Positions 45,289-56,709 of a stretch of DNA of 64,000 nucleotides are shown piece by piece; position 1 is the stretch's first letter, and each line of letters opens with the position of its first letter. A program made the translations under genes and the position numbers. The notes under the pieces are model-generated. The model worked only from the letters and a program-made list of their open reading frames with translations. It was not told the DNA's origin and searched no databases. Location: assembly GCA_027625915.1 (NCBI GenBank), contig JANTQA010000032.1, forward strand, positions 12,106,001-12,170,000. Reading direction: 5' to 3'. Source of the stretch: Anaeramoeba flamelloides (lineage: Eukaryota > Metamonada > Anaeramoebidae).

Positions 45289-46104
45289 ATCATAAATCAT
45301 ATTGATATGTTTAAACCTTTTTTGCACCAATTCACTATAATGATTAAGATTCGATGTGTAATGATTGATTTAAAATAATTTAAATTAAAAGGTATTACTT
45401 TAGATTTTATATTAACATTTTTAAGTTTTTAAAAAATAGTTTAGGGTTATTTTTAGGTTACTCTTGTTTTGATATTTCTTATATTTCTTTGTTAAATAAA
45501 AATAAATAAAATTGTTTTAAATAAATTGAGTTGAATTTAGAATTAAAAGTTTTTTCAATATTAAAAGGAATATTTCATTTTTATTATAATGAAGTTTAAA
45601 TTTTATTGTGGGGTCTTTACAAAACTTAATGAATTTTATTTTTTAAAGGTATTTTTTGTCAATTTCTTTATATATAATAAGATTTATAGTCAATATTTCT
45701 ATGAAAATAATAATCAAAAATAATTTGAAATATGTTAGATTTAGAACTTGTGAAAAACGTGGAAGATGTAACAAATTTTTGAAAGAAAATAATTTATTTC
45801 TAGAAAATTGTAAAAAAATGAAATTTGGTCATATAATATCCATAATTTTACTTTTGTTTTTCAATTGTAAAATTGAGTACAATTTTTTGGGTTTGCTATT
45901 AAATATCCATGGATATTGTTTAGAATAGTTACTAGGGTATTTCTGATTCGCATTTACAATTCCTGTAAGAGGAAAAAAAAATTCTTGTGTATTAATTGTA
46001 AGGTCATATTCGTTTAGCATTTAGTGGATTGATCTTCAACTTCATATTATTTTTAATAGTGGTTCAAAAATGTATTTATTTTTTTGTTTCCAAAATCCAA
46101 ATTA
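45289..46104. other. Intergenic, A+T-rich
   Basis: A 90-codon open frame (45656-45928) lacks an ATG near its start and is Ile/Leu/Asn-rich; not supported as a gene. Confidence 0.3.
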
Positions 46105-46342
46105 CTGTAGTAAATTGAAAGCATGTAAAAAAATTTAATGTGTGTTTTCGAATAAAAAACGTGTTTTTTTGTTAAAGAAGAGCTATTAATCAACCGATCA
46201 AAGAACTTGATAATAAACCCTTAGGAAATATGGAATTGGTTTCTTTGATTGGTTAATGTATAGGTCTTCTATAACAAAAAAACACGCTTTTTATTTTGAA
46301 AACACAGATTTAATTTTTCGGCACGCTTTATTTTGACTACAG
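46105..46342. mobile_element. 238-bp fold-back element with TA target (MITE-5)
   Basis: TA at 46103-46104 and 46343-46344. Ends CTGTAGTAAATTGAAAGC and, inverted, GCTTTATTTTGACTACAG. The inverted repeat extends about 100 bp per arm (GTGTTTTC...AATAAAAA(A/G)CGTGTTTTTTTGTTA...GAAG). No coding capacity. A single copy in the window. Confidence 0.82.
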
Positions 46343-47300
46343 TACTTTTTGGTATTTTCAAGCACAAAATCAAATTTGAAAACATTTCAATCTTGTAAAA
46401 GCAACTGTAAACAATATTTTGAATTATCACAAGAATTTGTTTTGTATTTTTAAATTAAAACCGTAATAATGAAATATTAAAATCAAATTTTAGCTACGAT
46501 TGCTAGGAAATGTAAAATTATGTAAATTGTGGGAATTGTGAAAACGTCCCAATTTTTTGTGTAAAAGAAATTCTTGGTGGGTAAATTTGCATGAGATTAA
46601 AAAATTCTTACAAGAACATTTTTAAACAATATTTTACTCTTTTTTCACTTGAAAACCTCATACTTAAAAAGCTTTGTTCTCGTTTTCAAAATTATCAATA
46701 AAACCTGAAAAGAAAATATTTAGAAGTGAAGGTGATAGTTTGAAAAAGTTAGGAAAGTGTTTTTGTGTATTCTTGTTATGAAACAATTTTACTACATGAT
46801 TATTCTTGGTGTTTTACCCTTAAATTATTTTGGTAATTGTGTAAAAAAAAAATGAGATCTTCTTCGTGGATGGTTTTGCTTTTTCAGAACTTTGGTTTCC
46901 ATAAAGGAAAACACACCGTTTATTCTTTCACAATTTTTCAAGACAAAGAGAAATAAAAAGGATTAATCACACATTTCCCAACATTTAAATTCCCGATAAA
47001 AACAAAATATTAAGAAAAAAAAATATTAACTGTTGAAAAGCAAGAAAGGAAATCCGTTTTGGGGTTATAATTCCAAGTTTAACTCAAATCTAAGTTCACA
47101 AAAGAAAGGTTTTCACTTTGGAGTTAAAATATTTCAGCAATTCATCATCATTAACCCAATAATTTTTTTCAGGCTTATAATAGAAATGAAAAAAAAGAAA
47201 CCCACTGGCCAAAATGTGGATCCTTAACCCACTTTTTGGAATTTGTCAAATTTTTGCTGATTAATTTCATTTTTTCCCAAAAGACGTTCTAAATTTTAAA
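46343..47300. other. Upstream region of the MFS gene
   Basis: A+T-rich; two short open frames (46851 and 47033) are unrecognised and not supported. The promoter is presumably in the last few hundred bases. Confidence 0.35.
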
Positions 47301-50300
47301 ATGGTAAAGCGTTTACACCCCATTAAATTTGCCTTTTATAGTGAATTTCTTTTAACATCACTCTATGGTTCAATAGTTTCAGTTATTGCTGACGCAGGAA
47401 GAAGGTATGGAGCAACAGGCTCCGAGTTAGGGTTTATTGTTGGTGTTTATTCGTTTGCTGCAATTTTTAGTGACTATATAATGGGTTGGCTTTCTGATCT
47501 CTTTGGCAGGGTCTCGGTTTTGTTTATTGCAGATCTTGGTTTCTCACTTTCTGTAATGTCACATGGATTTGTTGAGCACAAATATTACCTCTTGTTCATA
47601 AGAATTGTTAATGGATTATTTGGGGGTAATTCTTTATCCAATTTTTTGTTTTTGTTTTGATACTTTTTTACTTTTTGTAATTTTCCTTTTTTTCTGTTTC
47701 ACTTTTAACAGTATTCTTGACACGTTTCAAGCAAAACACACAAATTTAAATTCTTTGTTTTGAACAAAACATCGGAATTGAATCAATTTTCTTCAAAAAA
47801 AAGTCATAAAGTTGTCAATGATAAAACAATTTTCCACTCACAATAGAAAAACAAAAGTCCCACTTTTGAAAGGAGAAAGAAAAAAAAAAAGTAAAGTTAA
47901 AGTAATTACAGTTTAGAACAGAAGAATAGGACTTCAACTCAGAACTTTCTCAAGACAAATCTCGACAAAACGTAATACTTGAAACTTGAAATTTGTTACC
48001 ATTTCTTCAATAATAATCAAAATTCTCTCTTAGGGTTGTAGTCATGGTGAAAAAAAAAATGTTTGAAATTGAAAAAGAACTTTTAGTAATATGTACTAGA
48101 ACCTAATACCAATTAAAAACAAATGCCCAAGTTATATACAATAGATTTCTAAAAATCAACATTGAAAAACGACGAAATTCTTGAAAAAAAAGCACCAAAG
48201 AGTGACAATCAATTTTCAATTTGAATGATTAGAATATATAATTTTGAATACAACATCGTTAGATTTGAGGTGCCGCTATTTGGGGCTTTTTCAGATCTTG
48301 AAGATTTTTTTCATTTCTCATTTTTCAAATGATTTATTTTTATCGGAAATAAGCGAACAAAATCGTTAATTTGTAAAATTTAGAGGGTTCAAATATAACC
48401 AAAAATTAGATTAAATAGAATTAAATAGATTTTTTGCTGAAAGAAAATAATTTGTTTCAAATTGAAGAAATTTCTGAATTTGGAAATATAATGCAAGAAA
48501 AGATTAGATTTTTTTTTCTAAAAATTTGGATTTTTTGAAATTGAGAACACTTTTAACTTTTTTTTTTTTTAATTGACTTTTTTTCCAATGAGATCCCTTA
48601 CAATTTTTTTTATTTGTTATTTGATTTTTGTCATTCAAAAGAAATTCAATTTCATAATATCCATTTTTGGTTGTAAAACTCCTTGTCGTGGGTACAGATC
48701 AAATCCTTGATAAGTGACTAACCCTTTAAGGATGTTTTTGAAAATAGAAAAAAAAGAGGAATTTACACTTTTTCAAAAGTTAAAAAAAAAAAGAATAAAA
48801 AAACTTTTCGGAAATAGATTTGATTTAACTGATACACATTGCCATTTTCCTATTAAAAAACGTAAAAGTTCTTAGTTCAATTTCCCTAAAAATCTTATTT
48901 TATCACAATGAATCGAAAAAACACAACACCCCCACAAATTAATTAAAAACAAAAATATTCTCTCTTTATTATTATTATTATTATTGAAGAAGTGTAAATT
49001 GCACCCTATAAGTGCCCTTATATAAAAATTTACTTTCTGAAATTTGAGCAAAAAATTCTCGATTTGATGGTTATTAATTAATGAAAATAATCTTAAACTA
49101 CTCTTGGTTAAAATTTAATTCATAAGATTAAATTTTTTTAATTTATTTTGAAATTTTAATTCATTATTTTTATAGGAAGGTAATAACCATAAAAAATAAT
49201 CAATATTTTCTATTATTTCCTTATGTTGATATTTTAAACATAAAGGATAGAATTTATTTTCTTTTTTATTTTCTTATATAGTAATTAACCTATTTTCCAA
49301 GAATAATTTATAAAACTGAAGCAAAAATAGAACAAGCCAGGATTTCAATATATAGAAAAAGATATAAACTCAAAAAGAAATTAGAATTTCTGGGATTTAA
49401 ACATATATCCGACAAATTTAAATTTCCAAAAAAAAAAAAGAGAACGAAAATATTGTTAGGTAAAAAAAAGCCTTAAAGTTATTAAATGCAAATCTAAATC
49501 AATTTAGAGAAAATTTGCTAATAAATAGTTCATGATGAAAATTCCAAGAATATTTAAAAATTATTAAATCGAATAAAAACACAAATAATCAGTCGTGCCT
49601 TGGAGTGCCTAGTTTTTTTTTAGTTTTTGAAATAAAAAGATAATTTTTTAAATTTTCTTTTTATTTCTAAAAGTAAAAAAAATCCAACGGCGGTTTTCTT
49701 GAGGTTTTCTGTTTTATTTGTTAAGTGTTCTCGGTTTTTTTCCAAATAAACAGAAAACTCAAGAAAAGCTAACGGTGTTTTTTTTTTTAAATCTTGTTTT
49801 TGTTTCAAAAATCTATTGATTTTCTAATCAAAAAAAAGGATTTAAAAAAAACTATTGTAAAGTGGATAAGGTTTTTTTTACTTTTTGTAATAAAGTGAAA
49901 ATTAAATAAATTTTCAATTGATCTTTAATTAAAAAAAGCCTAACTGCGACTTTTTTTTTGAGGTTTTCTGTTCTATTCTTAAAATCTATTGATTTTCGTT
50001 TGTTTTTTTTTTACTTTAGAAATAAACCGAAAATTTTAATAAATTTTCTGTTTATTTCTAAAGTAAAAAAACCTAGAACACTTCGCAAATTAAACAGAAA
50101 ACTCAAGAAAACCTAAGGGCGCTTTTCCAGAATTCGAAAGAATAGATAAAAATCAAAGATTTTGCTCAATTCTTTGTATTCTGGAAACCCTAACGAAAAG
50201 TGTCCGTAGAGTGCCGTCAAGTACCTAGCTTTTTTTTAATTTAAGAAATTAAAAGAAAATTTCAAAAATTTTCTTTTTATTTCTCAAATTAAAAAAAAGA

Positions 50301-52184
50301 TAACGGCGGTTTTCTAGAATTGAAAAGAATAGAGAGAAATCTTTGATTTTACTCAATTCTTTTAAATTCTGGAAAAGCTAACGGCGATTTTTTTTAACTT
50401 TTTGGAATAAACCGAAAATTTATTAAATTTTCTGTTAATTTCTTAAATTAAAAAAAACCTAACGGCTGTAAGAGGAAATTAATTTCCCCCTTTCATAATA
50501 AAAAAAGAAAAAGAAAAATAAATTACCATATTTTAGATTTTAAATTCTGTTTTATAAATAAGAAAAGGTGTATTTATGTTTATTTTGCAATATTTCAGTA
50601 AAGTGCGAAATAATATAAGAATTTAAATAATTTATTTTGTTATTTTATAATTGTCATATTTCTAATCCATATGTCAAATGGCTCTATATAAAAGAATCAA
50701 ATAAGCTAATTTTCGAAATTATTTGTTAATAAATTATTATTAAAAAATTGTTTCTAATTGTTATCGGTTTCTTTTACCCTTTTTTTAAATTATAAACTAT
50801 ATGTGAGGAATTTTTTTAAAGAAAATACCCAAATTTTTGAAATGGAGCGTACATTCCAGATCAAACAAAATTTTGGAAAAAGAGAAAATTAACAATAAAT
50901 TCTATCAAGTAAAAAGCATAAAAAACGCATGTCTAATTTCCGCTAATATATAAAAACAAATTACAAATTATTTTTTGTACTTAAAAAATTAATGATTAAC
51001 AAAAAAAAGGTATTCTGCCCGTTGGCTTTGCAGTTGTTGCTGATTATGCCAAGAAAGGAAAGAACGATTATAACAGACTAATGTCAAAAGTTGTACAATC
51101 GCTCGGCGTTGGATTCACTATTGGCCCATTATTGATTATTACACTTTCCTATTTGGATTTAAATTTCTCTCAATATTGTCTGATATTAGGGCTAGTATAT
51201 TTAGTTATCACAATTTCATGGGTTTTTTTAGTTCCAGAGGTCCGAAAATTCCAAAAGCCAGTCAACAAATTTGAAAAAAAAGAGGTCAAATCAGATGAAG
51301 ATATCAATTTAGTAAACTTAGACGAACAACCAGATCTTGATAAAGAGATTGTTGATCAAAACAATGATGACGAACGCAAAGAGAAAAAAGAAACAAAACA
51401 GAAAAATAAAAATCAAAAATCAAAAAAAGATAAAAGCAAAGATAACAGTGATGATGAATATGAAGCAGTTGATTTGATAAAAAACAGCGATCAAGATTCT
51501 TCCAATTCTGAGCCAAATTCGAAGTCAAAGGAAAACCAAAAAAAAGGTGGTGTGCCCCATGAAGGTTTTAGTTTTAAATTACTTTTGAATAAAGATATTT
51601 TTCTTTTATTGAACATTCACTTTTTTTATAATGCCGTACCAATCGCATTCATTGTCGCATCCCCACTTATTGTTAAAGATATCTTTGCTCTTGATCCAAA
51701 TAAATTTGGTCCCTTATGCTCGGCCGTATTTGGACTGACAATGTACTTATCCTCATTCAAATTTTCGAAATGGCTCCCAGAAAAATTCGGAATTCTCAAA
51801 TCTTGGAATTATGTAGCCGTAATCAATTGTATATTGCTATTTGTCTTTATTTATATTAAAAATGTCTGGGTATACCTCACTCTTATTGGATTAGTCTCTT
51901 TCTTCCTGACACTGCATTTGACCTTGGCAAATTCATTAATTATATATCTTGCACCTGAGGGAACAGCAGGTAGAATCTCAGGAATGGCACAAATTGCTGG
52001 CGCTGCTGCAAAATTCTTAACACCTATCATGGTATTGCCCATTTACTTTAAATCCTATTTTTGGTTCTGGTCTACTATCGTTATTTTAGAACTCATACAA
52101 ATTATTTTTATCAATTTAACAAATGTTGCAAAATCTTCTAAAGAAAAAGGAAACAAGAAAGATCCTGAAAAAAGTGAAAATTAA
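47301..52184 (+). CDS. Major facilitator superfamily transporter, two exons with a 3.4 kb intron
   Basis: Exons 47301..47625 and 51010..52184. The donor GGGG|GTAATT and acceptor AAAAAG|GTATTC restore NGLFGG-ILPVGFAVVADYA in phase 1, giving 499 aa. Exon 1 has spans 1-3 and the canonical MFS motif A, GWLSDLFGRV, at residues 62-71. Exon 2 opens with the span-4/5 region and completes the N-terminal half. A very charged Lys/Asp/Glu/Asn loop follows (about 186-297), between the two halves. The C-terminal half holds about six spans (FLLLNIHFFYNAVPIAFIVA; GPLCSAVFGLTMYL; VAVINCILLFVFI; LTLIGLVSFFLTLHLTLANS; GRISGMAQIAGAAAKFLTPI). Looks like the tetracycline-resistance/MFSD-like branch; substrate unknown. 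The intron (47626-51009) holds a LINE tail, a LINE-like coding piece and hairpin chain H3. Confidence 0.88.
48969..49270 (-). mobile_element. LINE 3' end (family L1b) in the MFS intron
   Basis: Minus strand: YPLCLKYQHKEIIENIDYFL (zinc-knuckle region, aligned with FCKLCKK...EDLDHFLW of L1a), decayed frame, then the terminus GTGCAATTTACACTTCTTCA and an (AAT)n tail seen as TTATTATTATTATT at 48968-48985. A TAA/AAT microsatellite tail instead of poly-A separates L1b from L1a. Confidence 0.7.
49310..49590 (+). mobile_element. LINE-like coding fragment abutting hairpin chain H3
   Basis: Plus-strand frame EAKIEQARISIYRKRYKLKK, KLEFLGFKHISDKFKFPK, then a second frame NQFRENLLIN...WKFQEYLKII. The basic helical style fits the region between reverse transcriptase and zinc knuckle of a LINE, but I cannot prove it. 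It joins the hairpin chain at a GTGCCTTGGAGTGCCTAG header. Confidence 0.4.
49590..50485 (+). repeat. Hairpin chain H3 (in the MFS intron), longest copy
   Basis: About eight successive inverted repeats in roughly 890 bp. Clear ones: 49621-49672; 49692-49766 (arms GAGGTTTTCTGTTTTATTT / AAATAAACAGAAAACTC); 50010-50066 (arms around AAATTTTAATAAATTTTCTG); 50110-50188 (arms TTTTCCAGAATTCG / TTGTATTCTGGAAA); 50229-50296; 50310-50376; 50395-50455. Spacers repeat (C)TAACGGC(G) or its inverse. A header GTAGAGTGCCGTCAAGTACC recurs mid-chain at about 50205. The chain ends TAAGAGGAAATTAATTTCC, like the 3' terminus of LINE L1a. Confidence 0.75.
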
Positions 52185-52481
52185 TTTTTTTTTTACATTT
52201 TTTTTTTGTTTCTATTGCTACTCCTTCTTTCGTTGTGATAGTTTATAACTATATGTATGATATCATATTTATTATTCATACATGTTGAATATTCGCAAAT
52301 ATTATTACAAATGATGGTTAAAAGGAAAATACATTTAAATATTAACAGTTACAATTTTTATTATTATTATCCGTATTATTTGTATTTTTTCATATAAACT
52401 CTATTATTTCTAAAAAAAATAAAATTAATCTCTAATTTTATGTGTCAAATTATTTTTTTTTATAAACTTTCAAATTTTTTT
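52185..52481. other. MFS 3' flank
   Basis: T-rich, probable 3' untranslated region and poly-A signals; nothing specific. Confidence 0.3.
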
Positions 52482-53779
52482 AATAGAGGTTTTGATGATA
52501 ACATGTATTATCACAATATTAGCAATTATTCAGGATAATCTGAAAAAAACGTTATTAGTACTACTTTATTGTGAAAAAAAAATCATAAAATTGCGATAAT
52601 CCTACTTTATGACGAAAAATCATAAACTCGTGATATTCCGTATTATAGCGAAAAATTATAATAATCGCAAAAAAAGAAAATTATTTTATAGAAATTACCT
52701 TTAAAAAAATCTCTTGACTTTTATATCACTTTCCCCTTGAAAATGTTAGAAAATTTTTCTAAGGTTTGTAAAGTGTCTTCAAATGTTTGAAGGTTTTAAA
52801 AAACAGAAAACTTTTGTTAAGGTAATGAGATTTTTTAGAGTGGAAACAAAAAAAGTTTTTTCAATTCATTTATTTTTTTTACAAAAATATAATCTCAAAC
52901 AAATTTTATGATCAAACTAAAAATTATCGTTCATTTTAACAATGTACTTGAATCTATAATAGATGTGTTTTTTTTTTTATAAATGGGGTTATTATCTTCA
53001 CGTGTTAAATAACCGAAAGGAAGATAGAGTAATGTTCTTTCTTATTTGTGATCCATCATACAAAAACCTCTAAGCTCTAGTTGTATTTTCTGTTAAATAC
53101 AAAGATCTAGAACTTAAAAAGAATAATAAGAACAAATCTATAAATAATCTTAATAATTGACAATAAGGTGGCTATGGTTGTTGTGAAAGCTTTTGAAAAG
53201 TTACTCATCTTTCAGCTTGAATAGAATATGAAAATGATTTAACCCACAAACACATTCTTTAAACCATGAAGGAAAGGGGCGGTTGTTTTAGAAGTTTTTT
53301 ACTCAACGCAAAATCTAACACAGCAATTGACTGAGATACTGTTTATTTATCTTTAGTTCTTATTGTTGTGAATCTTAAAGGATCGAGAGGTTTGTCAACC
53401 AAATTAAAATACAATGAAAACTCTTTGATCTGTTCCTTGATTGTATCAAGTGTCATTTTCTTTTGGTAGTTTTTTAAAAGAATAACTTTTTTTTTCGAAT
53501 AAGCTGTTTTTTGATCAAAAAAAATTTATATGGAAAAATATAGATGAGTTTGCTAAAAATCCATTAACTATTATATTGTGATTACATTTTGTCATTTATC
53601 ACAATTTTATAATAATTATTGTGATTCTATTGAATATCAGAAATTTATCACTATTTCTCGAGAATTTCTGAGATTTTATAAATTATCGCGATTTTATTAT
53701 ATTATCAAGATTTAAAAACACTATTCGTGATTTTTTCAAAAGTTATCGTGACTTAACTTAGAAATCATCAAAAAGGTAT
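52482..53779 (+). mobile_element. TE-6, copy 2
   Basis: About 1.3 kb. TIR AATAGAGGTTTTGATGAT on the left and ATCATCAAAAAGGTATT on the right. Both ends are followed by clusters of short motifs such as ATCACAAT, ATCGCGAT and ATAATCGC in both orientations (52500-52680 and 53570-53760). The interior matches copy 1 in inverse. Confidence 0.7.
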
Positions 53780-54009
53780 TTTTAATTTTTTAAATTATAG
53801 GATTTAATTTATTTATCAGAATTAAAAACATCTGAGATCCTGGTACCACATGCCATTTTGAGATTGTTTCTTCTAGATGTTTTTCTAATCATTTTTTTTT
53901 TTTTTGTTAATTGCTGTAAAAATAACTTTTTTTTTATTTAGAGAATGGGATAATTAAAATAAAATTTATTCAAACAAATAAAAACGAGAACAAGTATAAT
54001 TAAAATATT

Positions 54010-54530
54010 ATTATTATAAAAATAATAATATTAATATTGGAAAAGTGTAAATTATAATGTAGGAGATCGTCTATGTAAATTCACTTTCAGAAATTTAAAC
54101 TTAAATTCCTCGATTTCATAATTATTAATTATTGGAATATAATTTTAAACTATTTTTATTTAAAATCAATTTATTGATATTTAATCCATTTAATTTCTTT
54201 TCAAATACTACTATTTGTTAAAAAATTAATGGTTCAAAATTTCGATTCAACTTTTCAAAAAGATTTTCAAAAGTTTTGTAAAATTTCAAATTATTAAATC
54301 AGTAAAGAGGGTTAAATTATTAATTTTCTTTTTTGGAATTGTAGATTTTATAAATTTATTTTAATTATTGGTATATGATTTTTTTTGAAGGTTGAATGAA
54401 AAAAATGGACTTTTTATTTTACAATTAACAATAAACTCCCATCCATAGAGAAAGTTTGTACCCATAAAAAGTGATCAATATTTTCTATAATTCCCGTATT
54501 TCATATTTTAAATATAAAGGGGGAATTTCT
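54010..54530 (-). mobile_element. LINE 3' end (family L1b) split by MITE-3
   Basis: TTATTATTATAAAAATAATAAT-type tail, then on the plus strand AAGTGTAAATTATAATGTAG...TTCACTTTCAGAAATTTAA as at 61135 and 48985. After the MITE-3 insertion the LINE resumes at about 54432 with ACCCATAAAAAGTGATCAAT, the zinc-knuckle part. Confidence 0.65.
54211..54431. mobile_element. MITE-3, copy c, nested in a LINE tail
   Basis: TA at 54209-54210; left CTATTTGTTAAAAAATTAAT, right ATTTTACAATTAACA. Arms and length as in the 30.9 and 32.6 kb copies. Confidence 0.75.
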
Positions 54531-54531
54531 T

Positions 54532-56709
54532 TGGGTTTTTATTAATTAAATTATAATATCATTTTTATGATAAATTTAACAATTTACGCTCTTTTGTTAG
54601 GATTTTAAGAAATATTGAGAATATATTACAATCTTTGATTTATTCTAATTTTTTATATATTGATAAATTCAAAAAAATGTTTACAAATTTTTTCTTTCAT
54701 TTCTCATTTTTTGATTTTTTTTGACTAACTTTAGTTAAAGAGAAAGAAAGAATTTTGTCATTAGAAATACAAAAAAACGAAAAAAAATAGGTTGGTTGGG
54801 GGATCTTGAAAAGAAAGTATGGGAAAATATATTATACGATTCTAAATTGAAGGGAAATGGATGAAAAAGTTTGTGATATTTTTTTGGTATTTATTAGTAT
54901 TCTCTTAAAGTATTTTATTATTTTTTTTTTATAAATAAAATTCTAATCAAATTAGTGATTTAAGATAGATTTTCCAAATAAATAGATCACCCCAAGAAAA
55001 TATAGATCTAATCTTTTCCATAATTCTTCCAAATTGTTCAAAGATAATGATAAAAAGTGGAACGGTTTTTTTCTTATATATAGATAAAAAAAAATGAAAA
55101 TATTTTTGAAAATTTGCTCTCAATATTCTTTAAGACAAATATTTTTATCAAAAAAAGAAAAAATAAAAAATATATTTAAAAAGGTAAAAAAGGGAAACTG
55201 ATTTAATTGTTGAAATCCAACAAAAATTTGACACAAAAAAACAGGAAATATAATAAAAAATTGAAATCTAAGATAGTAGAATTAGTTTGATTTTTCAATT
55301 TAATTGAAAATTAATTGTTTAAAAATCCGACCAACCAATCCAATCAATTTATATCTCTAGAGAAGATATCAAATAAAGATCATATTTTCTTTTCTTCAAA
55401 TTCACATTATAGGAATTAACTGAACTATTCAAGATAAAATTCCTTTTGAAAATTATAATTTATAAATAACAAGTAATTCGATTCAAAAAATTTTCAATTA
55501 AAAGTATTTCATTAAAGAAATAAAAATAAAACTAGAGTAAAAATGGGGTCGTTTTACCAAATATTACACAGAAAATCAAGAAATAATGGATCTTATTGAA
55601 TCGACCTCGATTTTTTTTTGTCAATTCTTTAAATATGAACCAATTTTGATATAATTCTATAATTGATTTTGTTATCCCAAATACTACTAGAATTATAAGA
55701 AGAAAAATACAAGATCTATTAGCTCTTCAAAATATTAAATAAAGGGGTTTTATTGTAAAAATAATCCCATTCTACAATCTAAAAAAACATTAAATAATCG
55801 GTATTATTAGATATTTGAAATAATTCTTTTTTATATACTAATTCAATTTCGTCAAGGTAGAATTCATTTTGAGTATTTTATATAACTAAAATTCAATTTT
55901 TAAAATTTATTTGTCAAATTAAAAACTTTTTAAAAATCAAAAGTAATTTTTGACAAATAAAAAAATTAAAAGAAACGAAATTTTCAAAGAGAGACAATAC
56001 AAATGATCTCCAAAACTCGCACCCAACAACAGCTATAACAACACAACTCTTTAAATATTGATTTAGTTTTGAAATAGTTCCAAGATAAGAGGATTTATTA
56101 CCTAATAAAGAAACACAAAAAATTGTAAGGTGCAGAACAACATTTTGAGGTAAAAAAAAACTTTCCATACTTTAATGATCAGAACTTTAAACAGAAGAAA
56201 CCCACACGACTATTCTTCTCTTTATAAATATACCAAATTAATTCCAAATAGAGAAAAAATAAACCCTAAATTTTTAATTGAGGTCGATTCATTTATTTTT
56301 CCAAGATCATTTTTTTAATTATTTTGATTCCTCATTTTGAAATTGGTTTGTAAATAATTTCTAATTGGATACCTTACATTCTACTCAATTTGTATTTAAA
56401 ATATTAAGGACTTTCTAAAAGAAATGATTTAAAACACTCTTTTTTCACATAAACTGTGTCACTCAAAATTCGTAAAAAGGATTTGTTCGCTTAAAATAAT
56501 CTTTTTTGTGACACAAAATTTTTAATGATCTTTCCTTGACTCGAAGAAAAAACTCTCAAAAAATAACACGTCAAATTCATTACCTAAAATCAAAAAAAAA
56601 GGCTAGAAACAGTTACCCAAGTTGTTTAAATTTCTTAAAAGTTGTAAAAAACGAAATCCAATAAATAAAAATTTTCATTTCGTTTGGATCATTTTTTATT
56701 CTTTTTCAA
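54532..56709. other. Gene-poor stretch upstream of the protease
   Basis: Mostly A+T. One ATG-started minus-strand frame at 55914-56168 (84 codons: …GNKSSYLGTISKLNQYLKSC… WRSFVLSLFENF…) has somewhat less biased codons but no recognisable family; kept only as a possibility. Confidence 0.3.

Noticed and set aside
45656..45928. 90-codon plus-strand frame
   Set aside because: No ATG near the start, biased composition, no recognisable motif.
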